A stretch of 64,000 nt of DNA. Origin: Ditylenchus dipsaci (lineage: Eukaryota; Nematoda; Chromadorea; Rhabditida; Anguinidae). Below the pieces are notes generated by a model, which worked only from the letters and a program-made list of their open reading frames with translations, made no database searches and was not told the DNA's origin. Location of the stretch: contig SADC01001278.1 in NCBI GenBank assembly GCA_004194705.1, positions 983,428-1,047,427 of the forward strand. Direction: 5' to 3'. Numbering within the stretch: the stretch's first letter is position 1; each line of letters opens with the position of its first letter. The position numbers were made by a program, and so were the translations under genes. Shown here in pieces: positions 41,501 to 53,747 of this stretch.

Positions 41501-42554
41501 TTAACTTCGCATTTTTCGAATTGATTTTTTATCACCATAAAAAGCGGTTTTTTTGCACCGTCAAAGCTTTCAAAAAGCACAAATTTTTTTTGTATGATTA
41601 GATAAGAAATTTTACAAAAAAACAGTTGTAATTGTAAAATACGCTGTACATGTAAACTGTTCTGTAAACCAGGGTTTATAAACATTGTTCAGGCAGCAAA
41701 CACCTACACTTACCTGAGCGACAAAAGCACGTCCTCTAAGGTGTGTACAAGCTCGCTTTCCATGTCTGCTAAAATGTTTGATATGTTGCGGGGCATCCGC
41801 ATTACCTGCACTTTGCTAAGTGTCCTACTCTACGCACCTATTGCTATTAAGATGTATTCGGTAGAGTAGCTAGATTTTTTGCTTCACAACTAACTAAAAT
41901 AATGCGTTTCTAGCTCATTAAAAGATTCAAAAGATCCCATGTTGGTAAAATGAGTGTGCGACAGCAGCAAAGGACCAGAAATATGACATGGACTATAGCT
42001 TTGATTACGCTCAATGAGCTAGTTTGCTTCACAGTGCCTGATCTGATACTAATGATCCAGGGCTATGACAACATGATATTCTACATCATGGTAATAATTA
42101 TCCATTTTATACATATGCAACATACCAAATTTTGCTTTTAGAATCTCAACAAAGGTTAGTAAAAGTATTTTTTTTATATCTGTAAAGAGTCTGGTTTTGC
42201 CTTGGTCCCACCGGCTGTTTCTTTCATTTTTGAAAAGGCAATTGGGGAGGGAAAAAATATTTTAACCAAAGTAAATAATGAGACCCGAATTGAGATGCGA
42301 ATGTTGCTATATATATTCTGTTTGCAGGCATAGTCAACATATTTATATTTTTGCTGACCCAGCGAGAACTATTCAAAGAACTTCGCTCCAGTCTACCCTG
42401 TTTCACCAAAAACAGAAAGATGCAGAAAATAAAAATCAATGAAGTCACTTTAAAATACTGGAAAAAGACTGAAATAATTGCCAGCTTTCAAACCAAAGCC
42501 CGGCTCACATCTCACAACACTGTCTCTTTACACCATCAACAGCAACAATATTAA
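38549..42554 (+). CDS. Rhodopsin-type GPCR, nematode srsx-like
   Basis: Exons 38549-38691, 38741-38844, 39823-40040, 41693-41860, 41914-42090, 42142-42154 (a 13-nt microexon), 42328-42554 total 1050 nt (349 residues), all phases matching. TM1 SSILIVFCLSLGLAILSNV; TM2 with FAGSAMFDAFFGTAYLGAGI; TM3 HIIIFVIVIPTSGVLTLTIT followed by LDRLFSVTFPVKY, the DRY position reading DRL at about 118-120; TM4 WFFFLTFLTTIPTFCLV; extracellular-loop Cys (about 173) that could pair with Cys92; TM5 ITCTLLSVLLYAPIAIKMY; TM6 TWTIALITLNELVCFTVPD; TM7 into RELFKELR. The tail is Gln/Ser-rich. The layout resembles nematode srsx chemoreceptors; ligand unknown. Intron 3 is 1.65 kb. Confidence 0.85.
40989..41283 (+). other. 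Open frame inside GPCR intron 3, status uncertain
   Basis: After an acceptor-like GAATTTGCAG the frame stays open for about 98 codons (KWYKTPVTIRPLRSYGGIL through NHCKKYKVGTK to a stop after YNETEF). The flanking GPCR exons join in phase without it, so it is not part of the receptor model. It could be the last exon of a nested or fragmentary gene. No domain was recognised. Confidence 0.3.
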
Positions 42555-42665
42555 TAGAGAGAGCATTGTAATCAATAGAAACAAAACAACATTTGCATAA
42601 ATCAACTGGCCAAATCAAGTGGAGCCCTACAGCTGAAATCACGGTGCAAGTTTCCTAATATTATT

Positions 42666-44514
42666 ATGTCAACTGCTACTGCCCAGCCACCACCTCTAAT
42701 ATTAACGAAGGTACTCAACAACCAGCACAATCCAGCAGACAATGAAACTGAACTTCTGCACTTACCTAACCAAGGTAGAAATGGGTAGGCTATTTTTTTT
42801 CAAATTTTATTGTCTGCTTCGAAAAGAGTGTCGTATTTTGCAAAATTCGGACCAGTCAAATATATCTAAGTAGTGCCTAACAGCATTAGTTTTTTTTATT
42901 GACATGCAGCTGAGATGCGATCTTTTTATAAAATGGCTCTAGTAAAAAATCGGATGCGTTTTTTGCCTTGGTCCCCTATTTTTTTTTCAAAAATTATGTT
43001 ACATTTTTACGACGATGTTTTCTTCTTTTTTGTTTCTTATTTTTTATCCAGTTTAGAGCAAATGGCGAAGATATATGACTGATGTTTTGGTTGTTGTTTG
43101 AATAAATAAGTTTTGAAAAAACCATAGGGGGACCAAGGCAAAAAAACGCACCCGATTCTTTACTAGAGCCGAATATTTAAATACGCAAAGAATGAAAAAT
43201 TAAACTTTGTATATAAGTTTTATATCGAAATCACAAAGCTTATAAACTTTGACAGTAGACAGTGTATAGGGCTAAAAAATAGTACATTTGGATTTAAATT
43301 CGAAGTAAATAATTTGGAGGCCTAATTAGCTGCTTTAAAAAGAGCGCGAACTGTTGAAACAGTAGCTATAAGCCCATTTTGAGAAATATTTTTCAAAATT
43401 AAAAAAAAAATTATTAGAAACTTTTTATACAAGCCCACTCTCGATATAAGCCTGTCTTAGGGCTTAGCGTGGACCGTTTTAACCAATATAAGACACGATG
43501 CAAAAACTCGTGGAAAATAATTTCACTAAAAATTTAAAATTAGCTTCTTTAACCTATAAAAATAAGCATGTCAAGACATCAGCAAAAAGGCAGGGATCAA
43601 ATTGGAATACACTTTCTAATGTCTGAAATCGTTAACTTTTGAAGTTTTTCGTTTCCACCTATATACATTTAAATCAGGTTTTAGATTAGCTCTTTAAAGG
43701 ACCATGGTTTTTGCGCGCAGCGGCATGTGCAAAATTTGAATTGGCGGGGACACTTCTCTTTCGTCTCTCACTATACTCTTAGATTCGTTCGAAATGACTC
43801 ATTAGAGTATAGTTCGAGACGAAAGATAACTGTCCCCCGCCAATTCAAATTTTGCTCATGCCGCTGTGCGCAAAAACCACGGTCCTTTAAGCAACTACAG
43901 TCAAAACTCTATATAGCAACCCTCTATATTGCATCAATCTCTATGCTGCACCCGCTTTATTTGTTTTGCTTTGGTTGGCCGGAAAATAAATTACCTACTA
44001 TCAACATCCATGTGCATCCACCTCTATATTGCATCCGGGCAGGGCCGGTGCCTTGCGGGAGGCAGTATAGAGGTTTGGCTGTATCTAACTTTGCTAATTG
44101 TTTCTTGTTAATTGGTTGCAAATCTAAGATCCTAGGCTACACATCTATATAATAAAATTAGATCCGTTTATTTGGTTGGAAAAATTGGGAAAATTTAAAG
44201 CCAATTTCAAGCCTCAGAAGGTGTATTTCAATTATAGTCATTGTCCAGAGGTGTCCCTAACTTCTTTAAACCGATTCTTTACTGTGCTAGTTCCTAACTC
44301 ATTTAGCTACTCAATTGTGGCTAGCAATGAGTATCATGATCGACTAAGTGCTGCTTCCACCTACAATTACGGCAGCAAATCTCAGTGGCGCTATCCAATC
44401 TGTCAAACACATTGTTGTTTCACCCCCAACTGGGCCTTGGTAAGCCTGGCTCTTGGAGGCTTTCTTTTGATTGTGTTTATTTATTTTGTGTGTGCTCACC
44501 TAATTGACTGGTAA
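42666..44514 (+). CDS. Small single-pass membrane protein, family unknown
   Basis: Two exons, 42666-42774 (MSTATAQPPPLILTKVLNNQ...) and 44162-44514, joined in phase 1 and totalling 462 nt (153 residues). There is no signal peptide. The middle has QKVYFNYSHCPEVSLTSL and a Cys cluster (PICQTHCCF). One C-terminal helix, ALVSLALGGFLLIVFIYFV, is followed by only CAHLIDW, suggesting a tail-anchored or type III topology. AATAAA follows at 44545. It starts about 110 nt after the GPCR stop, on the same strand. The intron holds two MITEs. Function unknown. Confidence 0.6.
43694..43890. mobile_element. Palindromic TTAA-family element
   Basis: TTAAAGGACCATGGTTTTTG and complement bound the hairpin, with ATTTGAATTGGCGGGGACAC in the left arm and the complement in the right. 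It is followed after only 5 bp by the CAGTC MITE at 43896. Confidence 0.8.
43896..44083. mobile_element. CAGTC MITE, CTCTATATAGCAACC motif
   Basis: TACAGTCAAAACTCTATATA ... TATAGAGGTTTGGCTGTA, with the subterminal unit CTCTATATTGCATC reiterated internally three times. TA borders. Confidence 0.75.
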
Positions 44515-45128
44515 ACTGTTTCAATTTTTGTTTTATTTTTCAATAATAAATAGTATAATATATGGCTAATAAACAAGTAGTTCAAGGCAGTGAAACAAAT
44601 GAAGTAAGACACAAAAAAAGCTGAGCGAATATGCTAGGTAGAATATAGCGCAGACCAAAAAATGTAAAGATCTGGCAATCTTATGCAAGGTCGAACTTGA
44701 CTGATCAAATACTTAGATGCCTACTTATTCGACTTTAGTAAATTTACCAAATGATATTATTTAGAACTGCTAATTGCACTTTGTTTCAAGACTTCTGCTG
44801 TGTTTGGGACCCTGAATTTTTCGAAAGTTTTCGAGATTTCACGTCAAAATTTTTATATTTGACGCTCAAAATTTAATAAGCGCTGGATAAAATAGCACTT
44901 GTTCACTTGTTTAGCACAAAAATGACCAAATTGAACTTGTACTTTATTTTTAAATATTGACATGGCCGCCCTGAAATTACCCTTGTAATCTTCTAAAAAA
45001 ACTTTAAAAAAACCGGCTTTGCTTAAGTACGCCAGATCTTGGATAATTTATAGGGTCATCCCCTGCTAGTAAAAAATTGCTGACCTGAATTTTGCAAATA
45101 AAAAAATTACAAACAGACATATGAGGTT

Positions 45129-48100
45129 TTAAACTTCTGAAACCAGACTATTTGTGGTGTGTGTGCTTCCTCTTAAATGGCTAAATAGTCTCACTAATTA
45201 TGGGACGGTCAGAAAAAATTGACTTACTTGAAGATGATGTCTGGAACGTCACATTTGTTGTTAGATATATCGCTGCTCCTAGAGCTATTGATGCCTGGAG
45301 CTGTGGCTCCAGAGATCGCAAAGAAAGCGGCATTGTTGTAGCTGAAAAGATGGTTGTTGTTTTAGGTTTGTAGATCACTATTCCTGTCATTTGCGACCCA
45401 AAGCTATTAATTTACCGGGTAAAAGAAAAATACTTGCTCTTTTTTCGAACAAATCTTTAGACATGAAAAATATTTTGAGTTTTTTTTGCAAATACATAAT
45501 TGTGTAGCTCTGTTATTCCACTTATTCCAAAGATATCGGTTTTTATGTATTTGCATGAAAAGTTCGGAATATTTTTTATGCCTAAATATTTGTTCGAAAA
45601 AACAGCAAGGATTTCTCTTCCACCGGGTATTAAATTATTGCCAAGCTCATAAGTTATAGTAGCGATTAATTTAAAGGTTAATGTAAATGTGAGTAAGCGG
45701 GGGTTATGCAAGCTATATCTCTGCGTCTACCTAATGCTATGGTCTAATTGTCCTAGAGGCGGGGTACTTGGAGGCTGGTCACTGCTGGAATGTAAGTCAA
45801 TGATATTACACTATATGCTTCACTTACCGGTTGTCCTTGACTCCAAATGTAGTAGATTTGGGCGTTTGGCCATCCACTTTCAAGTTGCTGTTCTTATAGT
45901 TGGGATTTTTGGTGTATCTAAAACATTGATTGATTTATTGTCTTATGAGTAATGGTACATGGTTGTCAAAACAAGAGCCAGTCAGCTTACAGGTTGACCA
46001 GACACACACCCACTTTAAATGTAGCTAAAATTAAGCTCTGCGCTTTTAGTACCATAAAACCTCGATACTATGACACCTGGTCCCATCGCTGAAGGGTTTT
46101 ATATTATCGAGGTCTGACTTTAGTCCTGTTTCTGTGAATCAGCAAGATTGAAGTACTTTTCTAGAGCTTTCAAGAAATATATAATTTAGTTGTGTACATT
46201 CTTAGAACACTTTAGGAAAATAATGAAAAAAGATACAAAATGTAATCGAACTTTTTTCGCACCCACTTTTGAAACTATAAATATCGACATCGTATTTTTT
46301 TACAAAGTTTCAGAACAACCATAACGATTTTGTATAGCGTGAAATTTTCTCCCAGACTGTCTCTTTCGCTTTCCCTTTAAATTTGAAAAATAATAATATT
46401 AGACCAGTTTTTGAAATTGTGGAAATTTTATCGAATGGTAACTTTTTCCGCAACTGTATTTTTGTTAACTGGGGTCGGCCGCATAAAGAATCTCTGGTAT
46501 GCATGCTTTTTCATGCATTCATAGTCACTTTCGAGTGATCTGTGTCTAAGGTATGTGGATGTGTACATTTATAGTGGTCATGTGTATGGAAGCCGTCTTA
46601 GTTGAGTCAGCCAAAACTTGGTGCTAACGCTACTAGTGAACACTATTGCAAATTTTTCGATTATTGCAACTTAAGAACTTATAACCCTTTAAAATATACC
46701 GTATTCTCTCTAATAGAACCACCCCCCCCCTAATTCAAAATCGTCTTTTTGGCGTTGTGTTTTTGACCCACTTTTTGAAGACTGCTCTCATACAAGTTAC
46801 CCGTCAAATTGTAGCTCATCTTACTGGCTACAGATTGAGGGTAACTTGTATAAGAGAAGTTTTAAAAAACTGGGTCAAAACGCAATGCCACAAACACGAT
46901 TTTGAATCAGGGGGGGTGGTTCTATTAGAGAGAATACGGTAGCCCTAAATATTACAAGGGAACCCATGTATTTAAAGAAAATCCAGATTGTCAATAACGT
47001 ACCTGTAGGGATTTTTTAACTTTTTATTTAATCTTTTGCAATATTGACAGACACATGTACAATCATTAGAAAGCTTGCTTGATTCTGCATCTTATAAATG
47101 TTAAACTAAAAAATAGCGTGAAGATCATATCGACCCCAACTAATTTACATCAGGCCATAAAAGCGAAAATTACCCGCAAAATTTTTTTTTCGTAACACCA
47201 ATCAATGTAGAAATGGTCACCATGAAATCCTGAGCAAGACGCTTAGTTTAGTACAAACACCCGTGCTAGTGTTAAAAAATCGAGCCCAGTGGAAATTTTA
47301 TCATTTATAACAAATAATATTTTCAATGTTCTATTGATCTGGAAAAAAGTTTCCTGGATCGCGACGAATCTAACTGGGTTCCCTTGTCGACTACATTTTG
47401 CGTGGTCATTTTTCGTAAGCTAAAAAGCACAACATCAAAACGCCGATCTTCAAAAGATCATTTCTAGAATTTCCTTACCAAAAGACCAACCTATTCTTGT
47501 ATTTGGTGGATGGTCTGCTCTTAATTATCAGCCTAGCTACTAAATCTCCGATGGGATTGCGGAATGTGGCCAGTAAAATAAAAAGAAGCACTGTAACTAC
47601 TCTGCACACCACAAAGAAGATCAGGAAAAATCGAGAAATGAAGCTGCCCAAGATGTATGGGTCGCACGTATTCTAAACAATAATTTTTTTATCATTGCCT
47701 AAATTTATTAATTTACCCCTGGACTCTGACGCCTTTTGAAGGTGTTGTAGAGGTTTTGATTAAAGATGCAGTCCAGTCTGTGCTCCATCTGCATTATACC
47801 TCCAGGGTTGTGAGGCACAGCGTGGTCCAACAAAGCTTCTGTTGCGTTGGGTAGTTTTGCACTGTATGTGAATATCAAGGCCGAAAAGAGACCGGCTTCT
47901 ACCAGTGAATAGAAGGCTCCCAGAATCAGGAAAAGCTGTAATAGTCAAAGCTTGGATAACTTAATTTAATTACGACTACTACTATTATTACCCAAAAAAG
48001 TATCCTGAATGCGGGTCTAGACAGGTCAGTGCTATAGTATAGAAACAGGGACACGGTCAGAAAGATATAGCAGCCCAGGTCTGAGAATAGGAAGGTCCAT

Positions 48101-48801
48101 ATCAGCGCTTTATACTGCAAAAACCTGGTTTATTGTTGGCTTTATGTATGTTTAAATTACCCTTCTGTGTTCTCCAAGTGTCTCCAATTCTTCTGGCCGA
48201 ATCTCATACAATCCCACACTGGATTGTAATTGATCTTGCTAATGCTTACGGTTTTGTCTGAAAAGTGTCAAATGTACAATAAATAGATACAAGGCAGAAT
48301 GTCGAAACTAAATTGTAAAATTCAATTATGGTTTCCAGTACCAAAACCAAAGTTTCCTCATTTAAGCTTGTTTATTTTTTAGCTTGTTTTTATTGCCTTC
48401 GACCATTGCATGGCGGTTCACAATAAAATTCAATTTTGTGAGCTAACTGTCACTTTTTAGTAGATATTAGTAGGAAGGTGCCCTGTAAAATTATCTGACT
48501 ATTAATTAAAAGCTAACCCACCTAAATAATCGACAAGTTCCTCGTAGACTGCCTTGTCTCGTTGAGCATAGTAGAATATACAGAAAACAGAGAATAGAAC
48601 TGAAATAGATAGCAAAGATGCGAGCACAACACCCACTGATTCTCGCCAAGGCAGCGAGGAAAGCGACTAAAATGTAAATTATGAAAACTAGATTCACATT
48701 TATATGTTCAGGCATACCCTTTCTGTTTGCTTTTCATTGCTAGCATATCTGGGTGGAGGAGCAGGTTTGACGCCATAAGCATCCCCATATGCATTCAGCA
48801 T
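45129..48801 (-). CDS. Four-helix membrane protein with long C-terminal tail
   Basis: Ten exons (minus): 48801-48718, 48666-48522, 48257-48161, 48124-47992, 47935-47717, 47672-47491, 45917-45828, 45784-45731, 45341-45228, 45180-45129; 1170 nt, 389 residues, all phases consistent. A Pro-rich N tail (VKPAPPPRYA) precedes TM1 (about 37-61, SVGVVLASLLSISVLFSVF), TM2 (about 113-140), TM3 (about 148-177) and TM4 (about 235-262, FLIFFVVCRVVTVLLFILLA). A 110-residue Ser/Asn/Pro-rich tail follows (GQTPKSTTFG, PPSTPPLGQLDH). The TM3-TM4 loop has two Cys (MEHRLDC, NTCDPY). It lacks the CCG of tetraspanins, so I assign no family. Intron 3 as modelled is only 36 nt; an alternative acceptor (TTTGCAG) would need one extra base in exon 3. 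Confidence 0.75.
45436..45605. repeat. Foldback repeat in intron 8 of the four-helix gene
   Basis: TTTTTTCGAACAAAT...CATGAAAAATATT pairs with AATATTTTTTATG...ATTTGTTCGAAAAAA. Inside, TTTTTTGCAAATACATAA pairs with TTTTATGTATTTGCATGAAA. No flanking duplication was identified. Confidence 0.6.
46697..46941. mobile_element. TACCGTATT palindromic MITE
   Basis: 245 bp, TACCGTATTCTCTCTAATAG / CTATTAGAGAGAATACGGTA, with AACCACCCCCCCCC just inside and complementary G-run inside the other end. Intron 6 of the four-helix gene. Confidence 0.8.
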
Positions 48802-48809
48802 TTTTATAG

Positions 48810-50280
48810 TTTTCCTGAAGAAGGTCACTCTATGATGATTCTGGATAAATAATATTGGTTTTTCTAGAAAAAATTATTAAAATAATTTTCAAGACAGAAC
48901 GTGTGATATTAATTGATTGCTCAAAAATTAAAAAAACATGACTCTGCGATAAATAGAATAAAAATGCAATGGCTCACACACATAAAATTGGCTCAGAAAA
49001 AATGAACCAGTATTTTCAGGATTTTTAAGAACGCTTATTGGTTAAATTACGTTGGTATCACAAGGTGAAAACAATTTTTCAGCTGAATTGTGTCGTAGGC
49101 ATGTATTAGCTGCTAAAAAGTTGAAAAATGACGGTTATGAGCTATATGTCATATTCGAATATTGTTCGAGCTTTAAAAAGGCTACTTGATGGAAAAACTA
49201 GCTTGCTTTCTTATCCCTACTGATCACGTTGACCACACAGTGGTCATGAAGAATGAATGCATTTTAAAAATGATAATGGGCCACACAGTTGCAGAAGTTT
49301 ATTTATCTTTTATTTTCGTTTTTGGATGGGTTTCAGATTTACAATTGTGAAACCTATTCTAACAATATGTGTATATCTGTAACCCATCACGGTTTCAAAA
49401 TTAAATTTTAAAAATATGACCACAATGTAGTCTACGTGGTCAAGAATGACAATTTTAACGTAGTCGTAGTATGGTTAATATGCCATGGCTGCCATATCTC
49501 CTTTTAAAAATATTTGTCCTTTTTTTGGGACCCCAAATCTTTTTTTATTTTCGAAGTTTTAGTCAAAATTTTTTTTCGCTTCAAAATGGCAGTAAGCACT
49601 GGATAAAATGGACTTTTTCCTTCGAATTCCTGTTTTTTTACCAAGTGTCCTTTTTTAATTTTGAGATGGCAGCCCTGGGTTATACATATAGTGTATACCT
49701 GTATTTTATTGGCACGACAAGCAATATTTTTTGTAAAAAGAAAAAAGCAGTAGCAATAAGTCATATTTCCTCGACGCATAATCAATCAAGACCTTGAAAG
49801 ATCGATTTTGTTGATGTGTGGGAGAGCAGCCCACCCTACTCTCACTACCTACAATTACGGCATATACTATTTTGTTTGACTCAGAGCAAAAAAGAGAGGA
49901 AGGAAAACTTGATAGAGGGGAGTGGTCTCCCACACATCATCACCCACCATCATCTTAAGTGCCACAAGGTTGAAATCGGAAATCAAGGGTCTGAGAGACT
50001 GCTGACTGACCACTAGCATTATTCAAGCGTTAAAATCATGGCTACTAATTGCACACAATTTGTGAAACACCAACCACTTTTACACTACAACCAATAAAAT
50101 GGACCTAATTTTGATCTAAAAAAATAAAATGTTTTTCAATTAAATTACTCCTTCCGATTATTGAAACTTTTTATAATATTTTCCGCAATAATCATGTGAT
50201 CACCGCTAAATTTATATCTTATAGCATGCAGTTGCAGATGTTAGCTTTCAACTTCACTTGGTGATTCTATAAATGCAGAC
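48810..50280. other. Intergenic stretch with a decayed GACCACA repeat
   Basis: Contains TTGACCACACAGTGGTCATG (49232) and ATGACCACAATGTAGTC (49416), related to the 12706 element but lacking its ends. Open frames at 49471-49933 overlap on both strands and are low-complexity. No gene supported. Confidence 0.4.
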
Positions 50281-50284
50281 AAAT

Positions 50285-50633
50285 AGGAGATTTGATTAGA
50301 GTAAATTTGTTAAGAAGTCATTTGAGTGAAAACACAAGATCTCTATACAGTGCAAATCACTCCGTGGTGTTTAAGAGCTTCGAAGGCGGAGATCTGGGGT
50401 TACATAACAATGAAAGTCGAGGCTTTGTATGTGTTGGTGTGGCCCTCTAAAAAATATGCTTTGGTATTCCTTGATGTTTTTTTTTGCAATTTTTTCTTTA
50501 ACTAGACTCGAAAGCTAATGATTTAAATGTGTTTCTTTCATTTTTGTGAGTCTTACAGAGTATTATATTGAAAAAACAACTGCTCCAATGTTATGCAGTG
50601 CTACTTTTGGTCGTGAAGCTGCCAACTTATAGC
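50285..50633 (+). other. Possible two-exon gene end
   Basis: An open frame at 50285-50442 encodes RSLYSANHSVVFKSFEGGDL and GLHNNESRGFVCV. A GTGTGG donor leaves one base. The acceptor CTTACAG joins in phase to EYYIEKTTAPMLCSATFGRE and a stop after AANL. Coding-like composition but no start, domain or further exons were found. Confidence 0.3.
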
Positions 50634-50701
50634 TGAGAAAAATATATATAAAATCTTAGTGCGTTCGTCTTGTTTTTTTCTAACACAGACAGTATTTTAA
50701 A

Positions 50702-51161
50702 ATGATGTTTCAGACATTTAACAATTTTTTTTCACCAAGACATATATTTTCTGGGGCTACACCAACACATATAGAGCCAAAGTCGACAATGTCAAAAAAT
50801 ATAAAAAAAGGAGATAGTTTTGAAGGTATGGAAATATAGCATAAATCATGACTGCTTTAAAAAGGTGAGTTTTTTAAAGAATAAATCAATTGTAAAAGTG
50901 AATTATTCTATATGTGTAAAGGGATAAAGAGGTGTCAAAGCGCCAGGAGGTGCACAAACAGCAGATGTGACACTCACACACAAATTCCTTAAGGGTATCT
51001 GCAAACCCATAAAAATTCGGCTAAACACAGAGAGCTTTGAACGCTACAATCAAACATTTATGCATGCAAATATTTTTGAACAAAGTAAAAAACAAAGTGA
51101 ATCACGTGCAAAAAAATATTTTTTTCCTAAGGAAATTCCTAGTATATTCATCAGAAACTAA
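50702..51161 (+). CDS. Hypothetical basic protein, 117 residues
   Basis: Exons 50702-50825 (MMFQTFNNFFSPRHIFSGA...) and 50932-51161 join in phase 1 and total 354 nt. The second exon encodes VKAPGGAQTADVTLTHKFLK then CKPIKIRLNTESFERYNQTF, ending IPSIFIRN. It is Lys/Arg-rich with no signal peptide, helix or known motif. The acceptor ATAAAGAG is weak. Could be an isolated gene or the remains of one. Confidence 0.4.
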
Positions 51162-51913
51162 TTTATAATGTTGAAATTGAAAGAATAATGGATAAACACA
51201 GTCTGTACTTGAGAGAAAAGAGTGTTGAAAAGATGAATTGGTGTCAATTAATGGGGGAGTGATACCCATCTGTTCAGTAATTCAAAATATTTCTCAAATA
51301 GTTGCTTGAATAATTATACACACAATTTTTATTGCAACACCAATAAAATATAGTTTATCCTTTCTTCCCATTTTGTCACTATCCTATATTAGAGAAGGCC
51401 GAAGCAAATAAAATTATTGAAAAATACATAGGCATTTGTAGTCAACTTTTAAAACCTGATAGCTTATTTTTAATAAATTTAGGAAAGTGTTTTATTCAAA
51501 TTAAAATATAAACACTATTTTCAACTAATTTTTTTTGAAAAATCCTAAAAACTAAAAAACCAGAAGCAATAACACTGTTGTTGAAAAAAGGGGCTATCAA
51601 TTGCTAGAATGACCGCCAAATCGCAAAGGTAGAAGAGAGGTGAGATATATTGCCTTTAGAACACATAAAACAAGGCGGCGGCGTTGATTTCTAAATTTGA
51701 ACCATTGGGCAGAGTCTAGTCAAAGAAAAGATGGTTCTGTGAGGCTGCTTCAAGCCGTTTATTCTATCTTTTCTGCATCAATGAAGGAGAAAAGAGTAAA
51801 ATGACTACTTTAAATCGATGACCATTGATTTTAGTTATAGATTGCAGTTGCGTTATACCCACAAACTCAATTACCAACTACAAAAGTCAAAATTCTTTCA
51901 TATACATTTTTAG

Positions 51914-52600
51914 TCACTCTGGTTTTATAAAACTGACAAGGAGCACCAATGAGACCTTTGAGTATAAGAAACATGTCAAAAACACCTTGCTCATCCAGAG
52001 GCCACCTACAGACCATGGTCAAACCACAAGAGACTAGCAGGGCTGGCAAATGTGCCTTTTTAGGAAAGAATGTAGGACAAAACCCTGGGACCATTCAAAA
52101 ATCGCATTTTTAAATTAAATACCGAAAAAGTTGCCATACGCGCTACAGAGAAGGTTATGACCAAAACAAAAGTTCCAAAAGTTTTTTACTATTTCTGTCA
52201 GTTACTGTATTAGTCGCATTTATAGGGTGACCCAAAAAATGCATTCTAAAATTCATTTTAGTTAAGTAGACTTGCCATCTGACAACCCTGATCTGACCCT
52301 TGGCTGGGTACTGGCTCTCCAGAACAAATATATTAGATATTGATTTTAGGGAAATAATGCTGACATGACAGAAAAGTAAGACAAACCAGAAGGCGCCACT
52401 CTTTTTATTTCCTCAGTCAACAATGCATATAAGAAGGTCAACCAGACAGAGCCAATGCCACAGCCTCTTTCTGCCAGATTACAATAGATATGCTGGTGCT
52501 GGTGACTGACCCTCGCCTCAAACAAGACTGCATTAAAAACCAGCAGCAGACAGCAATGTCAGCAAAAACCGTCAAGTCTAATGATCCATCTACCTGCTAA
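51914..52600 (+). other. Possible 3' end of a gene, one frame break
   Basis: Exon 51914-52017 (HSGFIKLTRSTNETFEYKKH...IQRPPTDH) and exon 52417-52600 (VNNAYKKVNQTEPMPQPLSA, then TIDMLVLVTDPRLKQDC, ending PSTC) join in phase 1. The second exon needs one extra base near 52488-52492 to stay open. DPRLKQDC recalls the cytoplasmic start of a GPCR tail, but the preceding stretch is not a convincing helix. Confidence 0.35.
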
Positions 52601-52856
52601 TACAACAAATACAGACATCTCAATTTTTTATGTAGCATATTAACAAAAGAAGTGTAATAAGTGTGAAACTTTAACAGTTAAAATATTATCATAAATGTCA
52701 AGAAATCCCAATTTTTAAGACCGACCAGTCCGAAAAATACTGATCGAACTCTATTCTAGTAAAATGGTCATCGGCATTTGGAGAAAAGCATTTTGCGTAG
52801 AAAACAGTTTTTTGTTAACTGAAACGACAAGGTAAAGCATTAATTTGTTTCATACA

Positions 52857-53067
52857 TACAGTCGACTCTCTCTGTAGTGACCCACCGCCATAGTGACCGC
52901 TCTCTATAGTGGCCACCTTTTGGCTGGTTCCTTGGGTGGCCACTATAGAGAGAGTCGACTGGATAGGCCTACCAGGATTTTCTGAAGGGGGGGGGCTAAA
53001 TAGGCTAAAAATCCTGACGGGGGGGGCTATAGCCCCCCCTTCCCGGGTACGCCTATGGTCGACTGTA
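52857..53067. mobile_element. CAGTCGACTCTC MITE split by a nested hAT-type MITE
   Basis: Ends TACAGTCGACTCTCTCT and GTCGACTGTA. The inner motif (C/T)ATAGTG(A/G)CC is reiterated. The right terminus is interrupted at GTCGACTG by the 96-bp insertion 52962-53057 and resumes at 53058. Confidence 0.8.
52962..53057. mobile_element. 96-bp hAT-type MITE with G/C runs
   Basis: Flanked by a perfect 8-bp duplication GTCGACTG (52954-52961, 53058-53065). Ends GATAGGCCTACC and GGGTACGCCTATG are imperfect inverted repeats. The interior has GGGGGGGGGCTA and the hairpin GGGGGGCTATAGCCCCCC. Confidence 0.85.
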
Positions 53068-53202
53068 CCGTATTTCCTATAATAGATCCACCCCGCCCTT
53101 GTTTTTTAAGTAGGCTTTCAGAGTTAGGGCCATTTTCGATTTACAATTTCAAAAATTTTGTGTATCTAAAAGATAAAGCCCGGGGCTCTATTAGAAAAAA
53201 TA
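53067..53202. mobile_element. TACCGTATTTCC MITE, right end decayed
   Basis: TACCGTATTTCCTATAATAG begins within the TA of the preceding MITE. The right side keeps GGGGCTCTATTAGAAAAAATA but not CGGTA. A further decayed relative occupies about 53279-53615. Confidence 0.55.
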
Positions 53203-53747
53203 AATTAGAATGAATAAAAAATTCTATAATTGTTCTAGCATGTTTTGAGCATTTCGCAACAAATCAGTTTTTTACACAATGCCGTAATTCCTTTAATTAG
53301 CCATAAGTCTCTAATAAGCCACCACCCTAACTTTGTGATCCTAAATCTCGGGGCACAGTAAAAGTCTGCAGAGCTGTTTATTGCATTGTTAAACTTCCGT
53401 GAGCTCTGTCGATTTTTATTTTAGCAAGCGGAAATCTTGAGATCGACCCAAAATTGTGAAATCTTGTGGGTGTAAAAAAAGAAGCCATCATGGTAGAGGA
53501 ACGTTAGTTTGCTTTGAGAGGTCGAGACTGATCAAAACTTTTTTTAGGTTCACATACTACATTTTTTACGGGGTAGCTTCAATAGGGGTGGTATAAGAGA
53601 TTTCATGTAAATTGCTACAGTCATAATCTGAATTATAAACTATCTACAAATTATTTTATTCTTACTGCAAACTAAATTGTTACAAGGCATCAAATACACA
53701 ATGTAGTTGACAATCTAAATCCTTCGACTAGCTTTTATAATCAAATT

